This document shows positions 17,311 to 24,754 of a stretch of 64,000 nucleotides of DNA, one piece after another (positions within the stretch are counted from its first letter, which is position 1; every line of letters begins with the position of its first letter). The DNA lies in assembly GCF_029213205.1 (NCBI RefSeq), contig NZ_JARGNH010000001.1, positions 186,001 through 250,000 of the forward strand, given 5' to 3'. This DNA comes from Pseudooceanicola sp. Lineage in GTDB: Bacteria > Pseudomonadota > Alphaproteobacteria > Rhodobacterales > Rhodobacteraceae. The notes under the pieces were generated by a model that was given only the letters and a program-made list of their open reading frames with translations, did no database searches and was not told the DNA's origin. The position numbers were made by a program, and so were the translations under genes.

Positions 17311-18552
17311 ATGCGGCGTAGACCACAGCCAGACATCGATACCGGGACCGCAAATCCCAAGGGCTTTGACGATTTCGATCTGAAGCTCGGCGATATCATG
17401 CGCGGCGAACGCGCGACGATCGGCAAATCCCTTCTCGATGTCCAGCGTGAGCTGCGCATCAAGGCCGCCTATATTGCCGCCATCGAAAATTGCGACCCCG
17501 ACGCCTTTGATACCCCTGGGTTCATCGCCGGTTATGTGCGCTCTTACGCGCGCTATCTGAATATGAACCCGGATGAGGTGTTTGCCGCCTTCTGTGCCGA
17601 AAGCGGCTTTGCCACGCCCCATGGGGTGTCGGCGCAGGCCTCGTCGAAACGCCAGGCCGATGTGGTGATCGGCGCTGCGGCCCCCAAGGTGCCGCGCGAT
17701 CCCTTTGTCACCCCGAGCACCCCGTTTGCGCCCAAGGGCGAAAGCTTTCTGTCGCGGATCGAACCCTCGGCGATTGGCTCGGCCTTTGTGCTGATCGCGC
17801 TGATTGCCGGGCTCGGCTATGGCGGCATGGCGGTGCTGAGCGAGGTGCAGCGGGTGCAGGTGGCGCCGTCTGAAAACACCCCCGATGTGCTGACCGATCT
17901 TGATCCGCTGGACGGTGTCAACCGCCCGGCGCCCGAACAGCTGACCGAGGTTGCCGGGGCCGGGGTGTTCACCCCGCCGCCGGATTCGCTCGACCGGCTC
18001 TATCGCCCGCAGGCGCTGGATGTGCCGATCATGGTCGCCCGCGATGCGCCGATTTCCACCCTTGATCCGGCCCGAATCGGCAGTTTCACCGGTGATGAGG
18101 CACAGCGTCCACGCAGTGGTTCGGCGATTGAGACCGCGCTTGAGCGGGCGATGGCCGGGGTCAATGACAGCAGTCTGGCAACGCCGCAGGTGGTTGAGGA
18201 TCGCGCACCGGGCGTGTCGGTCTTTGCGGTGCGTCCGGCCTGGATCCGGGTGCGTTCGGCCAATGGTTCGATCATCTTTGAAAAGGTGCTCGACGCCGGG
18301 GAAGCCTATGAGCTGCCGCAGACCGAAGAGGCACCGATGCTGCGCGCCGGGATGTCCGGGTCGATCTACTTCAAGGTCAATGGCAAGATTTTTGGCCCCG
18401 CCGGTGACGGCACCGCCACGGTGCGCGACGTGGCCCTATCGGTCGATGCGCTGACTGGAAAATACCAGATCGCCGATCTGGCCGCCGATCCGGTGGCCGC
18501 CAAGGTGGTGGCCGAGGCGACCCAGATCCTCGACCCGTTGCCGCGGGATTGA
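17311..18552 (+). CDS. RodZ-like protein: XRE helix-turn-helix, one membrane span, DUF4115
   Basis: 413 residues. Residues about 22-95 form a helix-turn-helix of the RodZ type (GDIMRGERATIGKSLLDVQR, ELRIKAAYIAAIENC, GFIAGYVRSYARYL). A single hydrophobic span (IGSAFVLIALIAGLGYGGMA, about 151-172) separates this from a Pro/Asp-rich periplasmic linker and a C-terminal DUF4115 beta domain (PAWIRVRSANGSIIFEKVL ... GMSGSIYFKVNGKIFGPAG). RodZ anchors MreB to the membrane and helps cell-shape control. The ribosome site before ATG at 17311 is weak. Its leader contains two inverted repeats: CCCTTA/TAAGGG (17231-17248) and CGACTCGA/TCGAGTCG (17251-17283). It is followed by ispG after 74 bases, an arrangement common in the order. 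Confidence 0.85.
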   Translation: MRRRPQPDIDTGTANPKGFDDFDLKLGDIMRGERATIGKSLLDVQRELRIKAAYIAAIENCDPDAFDTPGFIAGYVRSYARYLNMNPDEVFAAFCAESGFATPHGVSAQASSKRQADVVIGAAAPKVPRDPFVTPSTPFAPKGESFLSRIEPSAIGSAFVLIALIAGLGYGGMAVLSEVQRVQVAPSENTPDVLTDLDPLDGVNRPAPEQLTEVAGAGVFTPPPDSLDRLYRPQALDVPIMVARDAPISTLDPARIGSFTGDEAQRPRSGSAIETALERAMAGVNDSSLATPQVVEDRAPGVSVFAVRPAWIRVRSANGSIIFEKVLDAGEAYELPQTEEAPMLRAGMSGSIYFKVNGKIFGPAGDGTATVRDVALSVDALTGKYQIADLAADPVAAKVVAEATQILDPLPRD

Positions 18553-18626
18553 TCCGCAGCGGATTGCGTCCCGGCGCGCCCCGTCCTATGTCACGGTGAA
18601 ACCGCCCGCCATCGGAGCCGTTGACC

Positions 18627-19763
18627 ATGTCACATAATCCCATTCGCCCCTGGCGCGATATCGCCCGCCGCAAGAGCCGCCGGATCATGGTCGGCAAGGT
18701 GCCGGTCGGTGACGGCGCCCCGATCTCTGTTCAGACGATGACCAACACCGAGAGTTCGGACGTTGCCGCGACCGTCGCGCAGGTGCAGGCCGCCGCCGAG
18801 GCGGGCGCCGATATCGTCCGGGTTTCAACCCCGGATGAGGCATCGACAAAGGCGCTGCGCGAAATCGTGCGCGAAAGCCCGGTGCCGATCGTCGCCGACA
18901 TTCATTTCCACTACAAACGCGCCATCGAGGCGGCCGAGGCGGGTGCGGCCTGTCTGCGCATCAACCCCGGCAATATCGGCAGCAAGGACCGGGTGCGCGA
19001 AGTGATCCGCGCCGCCCGCGACCATGGCTGCTCGATCCGCATCGGGGTGAATGCCGGCAGTCTGGAAAAGCACCTGCTGGAGAAATACGGCGAACCCTGC
19101 CCGGCGGCGATGGTGGAAAGCGGGCTGGATCATATCCGCATCCTTGAAGACAATGATTTCCACGAGTTCAAGATCAGTGTGAAGGCCAGCGACGTGTTCC
19201 TGGCCGCCGCCGCGTATCAGGAGCTGGCCGACGCCACCGATGCGCCGATCCATCTGGGCATCACCGAGGCCGGCGGGCTGACCACCGGCACCATCAAATC
19301 TGCCATCGGCATGGGCAATCTGCTGTGGATGGGGATTGGCGACACGCTGCGGGTCTCGTTGAGCGCCGATCCGGTGGCCGAGGTCAAGGCCGGGTTTGAA
19401 ATCCTGAAGGCGCTGGGGCTGCGGCATCGCGGGGTCAACATCATTTCTTGCCCGTCCTGCGCCCGCCAGGGGTTTGACGTGATCAAGACGGTCGAGGCGC
19501 TGGAGCAGCGGCTGGAGCATATCAAGACCGCGATGAGCCTGTCGATCATCGGTTGCGTGGTGAACGGGCCGGGCGAGGCGCTGATGACGGATGTCGGTTT
19601 CACCGGCGGCGGCGCCGGAACCGGTATGGTCTATCTGGCCGGTAAGCAATCGCACCGGATGTCGAATGAGCGGATGGTCGATCACATCGTCGAGGCGGTC
19701 GAGCGCAAGGCGGCGGAGATTGAGGCGACGCAGGCCCGGGGCGTCGAGCAGGCGGCGGAGTAA
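18627..19763 (+). CDS. ispG: 4-hydroxy-3-methylbut-2-enyl-diphosphate synthase (flavodoxin)
   Basis: A 378-residue [4Fe-4S] enzyme of the MEP isoprenoid pathway that converts MEcPP to HMBPP. Conserved features: [17 protein letters not shown] near the N-terminus, the TIM-barrel stretch [13 protein letters not shown] and LRINPGNIG, and the cluster cysteines in [13 protein letters not shown] and [11 protein letters not shown]. The open frame begins at TTG 18621, but the ATG at 18627 ([20 protein letters not shown]) fits homologs better. It lies downstream of the RodZ-like gene on the same strand and is followed by a class A repeat. Confidence 0.97.
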   Translation: MSHNPIRPWRDIARRKSRRIMVGKVPVGDGAPISVQTMTNTESSDVAATVAQVQAAAEAGADIVRVSTPDEASTKALREIVRESPVPIVADIHFHYKRAIEAAEAGAACLRINPGNIGSKDRVREVIRAARDHGCSIRIGVNAGSLEKHLLEKYGEPCPAAMVESGLDHIRILEDNDFHEFKISVKASDVFLAAAAYQELADATDAPIHLGITEAGGLTTGTIKSAIGMGNLLWMGIGDTLRVSLSADPVAEVKAGFEILKALGLRHRGVNIISCPSCARQGFDVIKTVEALEQRLEHIKTAMSLSIIGCVVNGPGEALMTDVGFTGGGAGTGMVYLAGKQSHRMSNERMVDHIVEAVERKAAEIEATQARGVEQAAE

Positions 19764-19770
19764 GCGCGGC

Positions 19771-19822
19771 GGCGGCCCTGCGGGCCGTGCCTCCGGCGGG
19801 AATATTTTTGGCAAGATGAAGC
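19771..19822 (+). repeat. Dispersed intergenic repeat, copy 3 (class A)
   Basis: Hairpin GGCCC-TGC-GGGCC followed by TGCCTCCGGCGG and core AATATTTTTGGCAAGATGAA (core 19800-19822). It lies in the convergent gap between ispG (+) and the DsbA-like pair (-). The 12 bases before the core are identical to copy 2. Confidence 0.8.
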
Positions 19823-19842
19823 AGAGGTCGGGCGCGGCCAGG

Positions 19843-20484
19843 TTACCGCGGCGCCAGGTAGCGCGGCAGGATCTGGGCCGGCATCCAGCCACGCAGCAGC
19901 ATGTCGGGCAGCACATAGCTCGGCGCGATATCGAGCTCGAGCGCGGTGGCGAGGTCGGCGCCGTAATTCACATCGGTGCGGGCTGGGGGCCCGGGGGTCA
20001 GATCGGCACCGGCAATCAGCCGGGCCGGGCCTTCGGCGGCGAGCCGGGCCATCAGACCGGCGGTGGCGGTGGTGGTGTCAAGCGCGCGCAGTTCGACGCG
20101 CAGGTCAGGACGGGTTTGCGTCAATGTCAGCAGTTCGGTCAGGGCGGTGAGGCAATCCGGGCAATCGGCACTGACAAAGACGGTGAGGATTTCAGCCGGG
20201 GAGTCGGCGCCAAAGCCGAACCCGGTCAGCGCGAACAGGGGCTCGGCCAGCGCGGCGATTCGGGCGCGGTCGCTGGCCGCAGCATCGGCATAGATCTCGG
20301 CCGTGGTGATGTCGGGGGCGGGCGGTTGCGCCGCCAGGGCGCGCTGCAGGATTTCCGGCTCCTCCAGCAGCAGGGCGCGCAGTTCCGCCCGAAAGGCGGC
20401 ACGCGCGCCGGGGCTGAGATCGAGCCCGTCAGCCGCCAGCGCCGAGGGCGCCAGCAGCAGCACGCAAACCGCGACACGGATCAT
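19843..20484 (-). CDS. Thioredoxin-fold DsbA-like protein with CPDC motif
   Basis: 213 residues with a signal peptide (MIRVAVCVLLLAPSALA), so periplasmic. A helical N-terminal segment (LDLSPGARAAFRAELRALLL) is clearly related to that of its upstream neighbour (SDSERAAFRAEVRAYLM). The thioredoxin-fold part has the redox motif C108-P-D-C111 at exactly the same residue number as CGYC in the neighbour, and a likely cis-proline loop (IAPSYVLPD). The CxxC middle residues and the low similarity after them point to a diverged paralog, possibly a partner reductase/isomerase rather than an oxidase. Its ATG overlaps the neighbour's stop (ATGA), so they are cotranslated. Function is otherwise unassigned. 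Confidence 0.75.
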   Translation of the reverse strand: MIRVAVCVLLLAPSALAADGLDLSPGARAAFRAELRALLLEEPEILQRALAAQPPAPDITTAEIYADAAASDRARIAALAEPLFALTGFGFGADSPAEILTVFVSADCPDCLTALTELLTLTQTRPDLRVELRALDTTTATAGLMARLAAEGPARLIAGADLTPGPPARTDVNYGADLATALELDIAPSYVLPDMLLRGWMPAQILPRYLAPR

Positions 20485-21236
20485 TCGGCGCGGGCGTCCT
20501 CGACAAAGCCGCGCATCGCCGCCAGCGGCGCATAGCCGCGCAGCATCTGGGTGCCGATGACAAAGGTCGGGGTGCCGTTGATCTGCAACCGCTGGGCCAG
20601 CGCCCTTGTTTCGGCGATTTCGCGCAGCACCGCGTCGCTGTCCATCGCTGCCAGGATCGGCGCCGGATCCAGCGCCAGGCTACCGGCGAGCCGCGCCAGG
20701 GCGGTTTCGTCAGGCTGGCCGGTAAAGGCCATCAGCGCGTCATGCACCTTTTGATAGGCGGCGTCACCGGCGACAATCTTGGTGGCCACGGCAAAGTGCG
20801 ACGAGATCGTTGAGGCCTCGCCCAGGATTGGGAATTCCTTGACCACGAAGCGGATATTGCCGTCGCTCGCGATCAGTTCGTTCACATCTTCAAAGGCCTT
20901 GCGGCAATAGCCGCAGCGGTAATCCATGAATTCAACGACGGTGATGTCGCCGTCGGGGTTGCCGCCGACAAAGGAAAAGCCGTCGTTAAAGATTGCCTCG
21001 GCATTTACGGTGACCAGATCGTCGTCCTGTGCCGCCTTGCGATCGGCCTCGCGGGCCTCGAGGCTCTGCACCGCTTCGATGATCACCTCGGGGTTGTCCA
21101 TCAGATAGGCGCGGACCTCGGCACGAAACGCCGCGCGCTCGCTGTCGGACATGCTGGCGGGGTCAAAGGCCAGGGCCGGGGTGGCAATCGTGAGGGCGAA
21201 AACGGCCGCGAGGGCGAGGGGACGGGGCATGGGCAA
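20481..21236 (-). CDS. DsbA family periplasmic thiol:disulfide oxidoreductase
   Basis: 251 residues with a signal peptide (LALAAVFALTIATPALA). It has a helical N-terminal extension (about 28-70), then a DsbA-like thioredoxin fold: VEFMDYRCGYCRKAFEDV with the active site C108-G-Y-C111, a helical insert, and the cis-proline motif NGTPTFVIG. These are the Com1/ScsC/BdbD-like group rather than classical E. coli DsbA; the N-terminal helices may oligomerise. It probably introduces or shuffles disulfides in envelope proteins. It is the first gene of a two-gene unit with the CPDC paralog. Confidence 0.88.
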   Translation of the reverse strand: MPMPRPLALAAVFALTIATPALAFDPASMSDSERAAFRAEVRAYLMDNPEVIIEAVQSLEAREADRKAAQDDDLVTVNAEAIFNDGFSFVGGNPDGDITVVEFMDYRCGYCRKAFEDVNELIASDGNIRFVVKEFPILGEASTISSHFAVATKIVAGDAAYQKVHDALMAFTGQPDETALARLAGSLALDPAPILAAMDSDAVLREIAETRALAQRLQINGTPTFVIGTQMLRGYAPLAAMRGFVEDARAE

Positions 21237-21360
21237 ATCCTGACTGGTCCAGAAGGTCCTGCCGCGTCAGACCATATTCGCGCCCGATTGCCAAGCACCG
21301 GCGGCTTTTCGTCCGAGGCAGGGCGCGCTATTGCGGGTGGGCGCAGTGTCGGAGGGTTGG

Positions 21361-22515
21361 ATGCGGGTTTCAAGACGTGGTGAGGTCGATCCCTTTATTG
21401 TGATGGATGTGGTGCGCCAGGCGCAGGAGATGGAGGCGCGGGGACGGCGGATCATCCATCTGGAGATTGGCCAGCCCGGGACCCCGGCGCCACGGGGCGC
21501 CCGCGCGGCGCTGGCCGAGCGGATGCAGGCGGATCCGCTGGGCTATGCGGTGTCGCTGGGGCTGACGCCGCTGCGTCAGGGCATCGCCCGGCTCTATGGC
21601 GACTGGTATAATGTCGATCTGGATCCGGCGCGGGTGATTGTCACCCCGGGATCCTCGGGGGCGTTCCTGCTGGCGTTTACCGCGCTGTTCGACCCTGGCG
21701 CCCGGGTTGGGATCGGGGTGCCGGGCTATCCTTCGTACCGTCAAATCCTAAAGGCGCTGAGCCTTGACCCGGTGTTGATCGAGACCGAGGCGGCGGCGCG
21801 GTTTCAACCGCTTCCGGGCGATGTGGCGGCGCATCGGCTCGACGGGTTGCTGGTCGCCTCACCGGGCAATCCCACCGGAACCATGCTGGACCGGGGGGCA
21901 ATGACGGCGTTGATCGAGGCCTGCGCGGCGACGGACACCGCGTTCATCTCGGACGAGATCTATCACGGGTTGGAATACCAGGCCAAGGCGGTCAGCGCGT
22001 TGGAAATCAGCGACGATTGCTATGTGATCAATTCGTTTTCCAAGTATTTCTCGATGACCGGCTGGCGAGTCGGTTGGCTGGTGGTGCCGCAGGATCATGT
22101 GCGCCGGATCGAGCGGATCGCCCAGCATCTGTTCATCTGCGCCCCGCATGCCAGCCAGGTGGTGGCGCTGGCGGCGCTGGACTGCCGGGATGAGCTGGAT
22201 GGCAATCTGGCCACCTATGCGACCAACCGGGAATTGATGATCGCGGGGCTGGCAGAGGCCGGGTTTGACCGGTTCGCGCCGCCGGATGGCGGGTTTTACA
22301 TCTATGCCGACGTGTCACATCTGACCGATGACAGCCTGGCCTTTGCTGGGCAGATTCTCGAGCAGGCGGGGGTGGCGGTGACGCCGGGACTGGATTTCGA
22401 TCCCGGTCGCGGCGCGGGCACCCTGCGGTTTTCTTATTGCGGCACCAGCGATGACATCCGCGAGGGGCTGCGGCGGCTGCGTGACTTCATGGTCGGGTAT
22501 CTGGCCACGCGCTGA
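21361..22515 (+). CDS. Class I/II pyridoxal-phosphate aminotransferase
   Basis: 384 residues, fold type I aminotransferase. Seen: IIHLEIGQPGTPAP (N-terminal substrate loop), VTPGSSGAFLLAF (PLP phosphate), VASPGNPTGTMLD (Asn binding PLP ring), FISDEIYHGLEY (Asp pairing with pyridine N), SFSKYFSMTGWRVGW (Schiff-base Lys) and LRFSYCG (carboxylate Arg). The amino-donor specificity cannot be read. The ATG at 21361 has an ideal GGAGG seven bases upstream, so it is preferred to TTG 21331. It is divergent from the DsbA pair and convergent with the XRE regulator. Confidence 0.9.
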   Translation: MRVSRRGEVDPFIVMDVVRQAQEMEARGRRIIHLEIGQPGTPAPRGARAALAERMQADPLGYAVSLGLTPLRQGIARLYGDWYNVDLDPARVIVTPGSSGAFLLAFTALFDPGARVGIGVPGYPSYRQILKALSLDPVLIETEAAARFQPLPGDVAAHRLDGLLVASPGNPTGTMLDRGAMTALIEACAATDTAFISDEIYHGLEYQAKAVSALEISDDCYVINSFSKYFSMTGWRVGWLVVPQDHVRRIERIAQHLFICAPHASQVVALAALDCRDELDGNLATYATNRELMIAGLAEAGFDRFAPPDGGFYIYADVSHLTDDSLAFAGQILEQAGVAVTPGLDFDPGRGAGTLRFSYCGTSDDIREGLRRLRDFMVGYLATR

Positions 22516-22582
22516 GCCTGCGGCAGGAGCCAAGGGCGAACAAAAAGATCAGACCGGGTTCAGGTGGCGGGGAGTTTGCCGA

Positions 22583-23404
22583 TCAGTTGAACGGTTCGCG
22601 GAACCGGAGCAGCCTTTGGTGAAAGGCGGGCAGGCCGGTCGGCGCGATAAAGCCGGCCTTGCGCGCCGCCTCCAGGATCGTCCCGTGATCGGAGCCGAGA
22701 TGCTCATAGACCATCCGGGTGGCGCGGTGACCGGCGATGGTTTCGGCGACCGTGCGGGTGACATAGCCGACCCAGAAATTGTTCTCAAAGGCCGGCACCC
22801 GGCTGAGGAAGTTGAAGGTGCAGGTGATCGCCCCGTGTCGCGAGATCAGCGCGGCGACGCCTTCCTCTTGTTTCAGAAAGATGCCGCGGAACTCGCGGGT
22901 CGCGGCGCGCGCATCCAGCCCCTGCTGGCGCATCGCCTCCTTGGCCTCGTAGCCGCGCACGAAGGTGAATCCGTCAATCCGATACACCCGCACGATGCCG
23001 GTTACGGCGACCTCGGAATCGATAAAGCTGCGGCGTGAGAACCGATAGAGACCGGCGGGCAGCAGGTCGGGCGACACCGTTGTCGATTCGCTGCCCAGAT
23101 AGGGGGCGATTTGCGGATGGCTGAGCAGATCCGAGGCGATCGGCGACAGCTGATCGACCGGTTCCAGCAGAATGCGGGCATCCGTGTCAAAGAAAGTGCA
23201 GATCCGCTGCAGGACGTCCGGGCGCGGAAAGCTCTCACCAGAGAGATAGCGGTTGTATTGGGTCCGGTTGATCCCCAGCTCGCGGCACAATCCGGCGATT
23301 GACGGGTAGCGATTGCTGAGCTGGCGCAGGTTGGTTCCGAAAATGCCACGAACTTCGACAGGATCGGTCATGTCACGGTCAGGACGTATCACGACACGGT
23401 TCAT
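22583..23404 (-). CDS. XRE-type helix-turn-helix transcriptional regulator
   Basis: 273 residues from the ATG at 23404, which has AGGAG eight bases upstream; a TTG extension to 23428 is possible. Residues about 20-75 form an XRE-like HTH (NLRQLSNRYPSIAGLCRELG, INRTQYNRYLSGESFPRPDV). The remaining 190 residues carry no domain I can name; they contain FRGIFLKQEEGVAALISRHG and a WVGYVTRTVAETIAGHRATR segment. Regulators with this layout are common in Rhodobacterales but their ligands are unknown. The upstream region to 23583 faces a + strand gene. Confidence 0.75.
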   Translation of the reverse strand: MNRVVIRPDRDMTDPVEVRGIFGTNLRQLSNRYPSIAGLCRELGINRTQYNRYLSGESFPRPDVLQRICTFFDTDARILLEPVDQLSPIASDLLSHPQIAPYLGSESTTVSPDLLPAGLYRFSRRSFIDSEVAVTGIVRVYRIDGFTFVRGYEAKEAMRQQGLDARAATREFRGIFLKQEEGVAALISRHGAITCTFNFLSRVPAFENNFWVGYVTRTVAETIAGHRATRMVYEHLGSDHGTILEAARKAGFIAPTGLPAFHQRLLRFREPFN

Positions 23405-23640
23405 TTCAGGCGCTCCTGCATGGTTCAATCGAACAAATCATCGGCTTCTGTCACATATTGGGACAGATTTGGCGGTGTCATGACGTCAACCCGCGTCATA
23501 CGTGATGTTGTATAGCGCCAATTAGATTTTAAGGCGACACAAAAATCCAGCCAACGTTTCAGAATGAGGAATGTGCAGGCCGCATGTATTTTCAGAGACT
23601 GTTGGGGGGTGGGTGCAACGTATTGAACGCATTGGGGAAG

Positions 23641-24036
23641 ATGATGTTCGGAGTGGTTCTCTGGAGCGATAACACAGAGATGAAAGCCGTCGTCTGGTGT
23701 GAAGATCAGGGCGAATTGGCCTTTCTCGGACCGGAGCCGGGATCAGATGCCGGTGCCAATACCTTCGAATCTGGCGATCTGGTCCAATTCGAGCTGGAAA
23801 TGGACGGTGCGATCCGGCGCGTGCGCGGGGCCGTTATCGTGGCCGAAGCGCAATTCCCGACACTGGCACGCAGCCTGCTGGAGGTCGGCAATGACGCCGA
23901 GGTTATTGCCAATGCTGGATCAGACGAGGAACGGCCCGATGCCGGTGACGTCCGGCGAAAGGGCATCGTGTTGCCGTTTATTCGCCGCCGTCCGGTTCAG
24001 CCGCCAGTTGGCACGGCACAGCGCAGCGCGGTCTGA
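23641..24036 (+). CDS. Small protein of unknown function (MMFGVVLWSD family)
   Basis: 131 residues from the ATG at 23641; an ATG at 23584 adds 19 residues without a ribosome site. I do not recognise a named domain. The N-terminal ~75 residues alternate hydrophobic and charged residues like a small beta-barrel: FGVVLWSDNTEMKAVVWCED, then GELAFLGPE, SGDLVQFELEM and RRVRGAVIVAE. The tail is Arg/Pro-rich. The order of strands is faintly like cold-shock/OB folds, but that is inference. It looks like a real gene because the codon pattern is coding and relatives in the order share the start. It lies in convergent position to ilvN. Confidence 0.6.
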   Translation: MMFGVVLWSDNTEMKAVVWCEDQGELAFLGPEPGSDAGANTFESGDLVQFELEMDGAIRRVRGAVIVAEAQFPTLARSLLEVGNDAEVIANAGSDEERPDAGDVRRKGIVLPFIRRRPVQPPVGTAQRSAV

Positions 24037-24053
24037 TCGGGTCGAACGTCGCA

Positions 24054-24082
24054 CGCCCGGCCCGGGAGAGTGGCGCCGGGCG
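24054..24082. terminator. Possible bidirectional terminator
   Basis: Stem CGCCCGGC/GCCGGGCG (24054-24061 with 24075-24082) between two convergent genes; no clear T-run on either side. Confidence 0.35.
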
Positions 24083-24111
24083 GATGATTTGGGGTCGCGA
24101 TAAACCCGACC

Positions 24112-24675
24112 TTAAAGCGCGCCACGGGACAGGGCGGCAACACCGGTGCGGGCCATTTCCAGCAATCCCAGCGGGCGCATCAGATCGGCAAAGGCGTCGA
24201 TCTTCTCCGGGGTGCCGGTCAGTTCGAACACAAAGCTGGTCAGCGTGCTGTCGACCACATTGGCGCGAAAGATATCCGCAAGCCGCAGCGCCTCGACCCG
24301 CTTTTCGCCCTCGCCTGCCACCTTGATCAGCGCCAGTTCGCGTTCCACCGAGGCCCCGTCGACGGTCAGGTCATGCACCTCATGCACCGGAATGATCCGA
24401 CCCAGCTGCGCCTTGATCTGCTCAATCACCTGCGGCGTGCCCCGGGTCACCACGGTGATCCGCGACCGATGGCCGGTGTGATCGACCTCGGCCACTGTCA
24501 GGCTGTCGATGTTATAGCCGCGCCCGGAAAACAATCCGATGACCCGGGCTAGAACCCCGGCCTCGTTGTCGACAACGACGGCCAGGGTGTGGGATTCGAT
24601 AACGTCCGAGAAGTTGGGACGCAGGTTATAGGCCGAGTGTTTGGTCGACCCCTTTTTGATATGCAATGCGCTCAT
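24112..24675 (-). CDS. ilvN: Acetolactate synthase small (regulatory) subunit
   Basis: 187 residues from the ATG at 24675 (MSALHIKKGSTKHSAYNLRP), which matches relatives; the frame is open to 24729 but that stretch runs into palindromes. An N-terminal ACT domain (SHTLAVVVDNEAGVLARVIG, LFSGRGYNIDSLTVAEVDH) binds valine for feedback inhibition, and a C-terminal domain (VSKVAGEGEKRVEA-like region, VFELTGTPEKIDAFADLMRP) activates the catalytic subunit. It is the second gene of the ilvBN unit, 79 bases after ilvB, and shares the attenuated leader. Confidence 0.95.
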   Translation of the reverse strand: MSALHIKKGSTKHSAYNLRPNFSDVIESHTLAVVVDNEAGVLARVIGLFSGRGYNIDSLTVAEVDHTGHRSRITVVTRGTPQVIEQIKAQLGRIIPVHEVHDLTVDGASVERELALIKVAGEGEKRVEALRLADIFRANVVDSTLTSFVFELTGTPEKIDAFADLMRPLGLLEMARTGVAALSRGAL

Positions 24676-24702
24676 CTTGTTTTCACCGGTTGGGCTGGGG
24701 GA

Positions 24703-24749
24703 AAGACTTTTCGCGAAAAGTCTTGGCAAAAATCTTGGCTAAGATTTTT
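24703..24749. repeat. Pair of perfect palindromes between ilvB and ilvN
   Basis: A 22-base perfect palindrome (AAGACTTTTCG-CGAAAAGTCTT, 24703-24724) is followed after 3 bases by AAAAATCTT-GGCT-AAGATTTTT (24728-24749). In RNA these give two hairpins in the 79-base ilvB-ilvN spacer. On the minus strand the string ATTTTTGCCAAGA differs at one base from part of the class A repeat core. Confidence 0.75.
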
Positions 24750-24754
24750 CCCGC

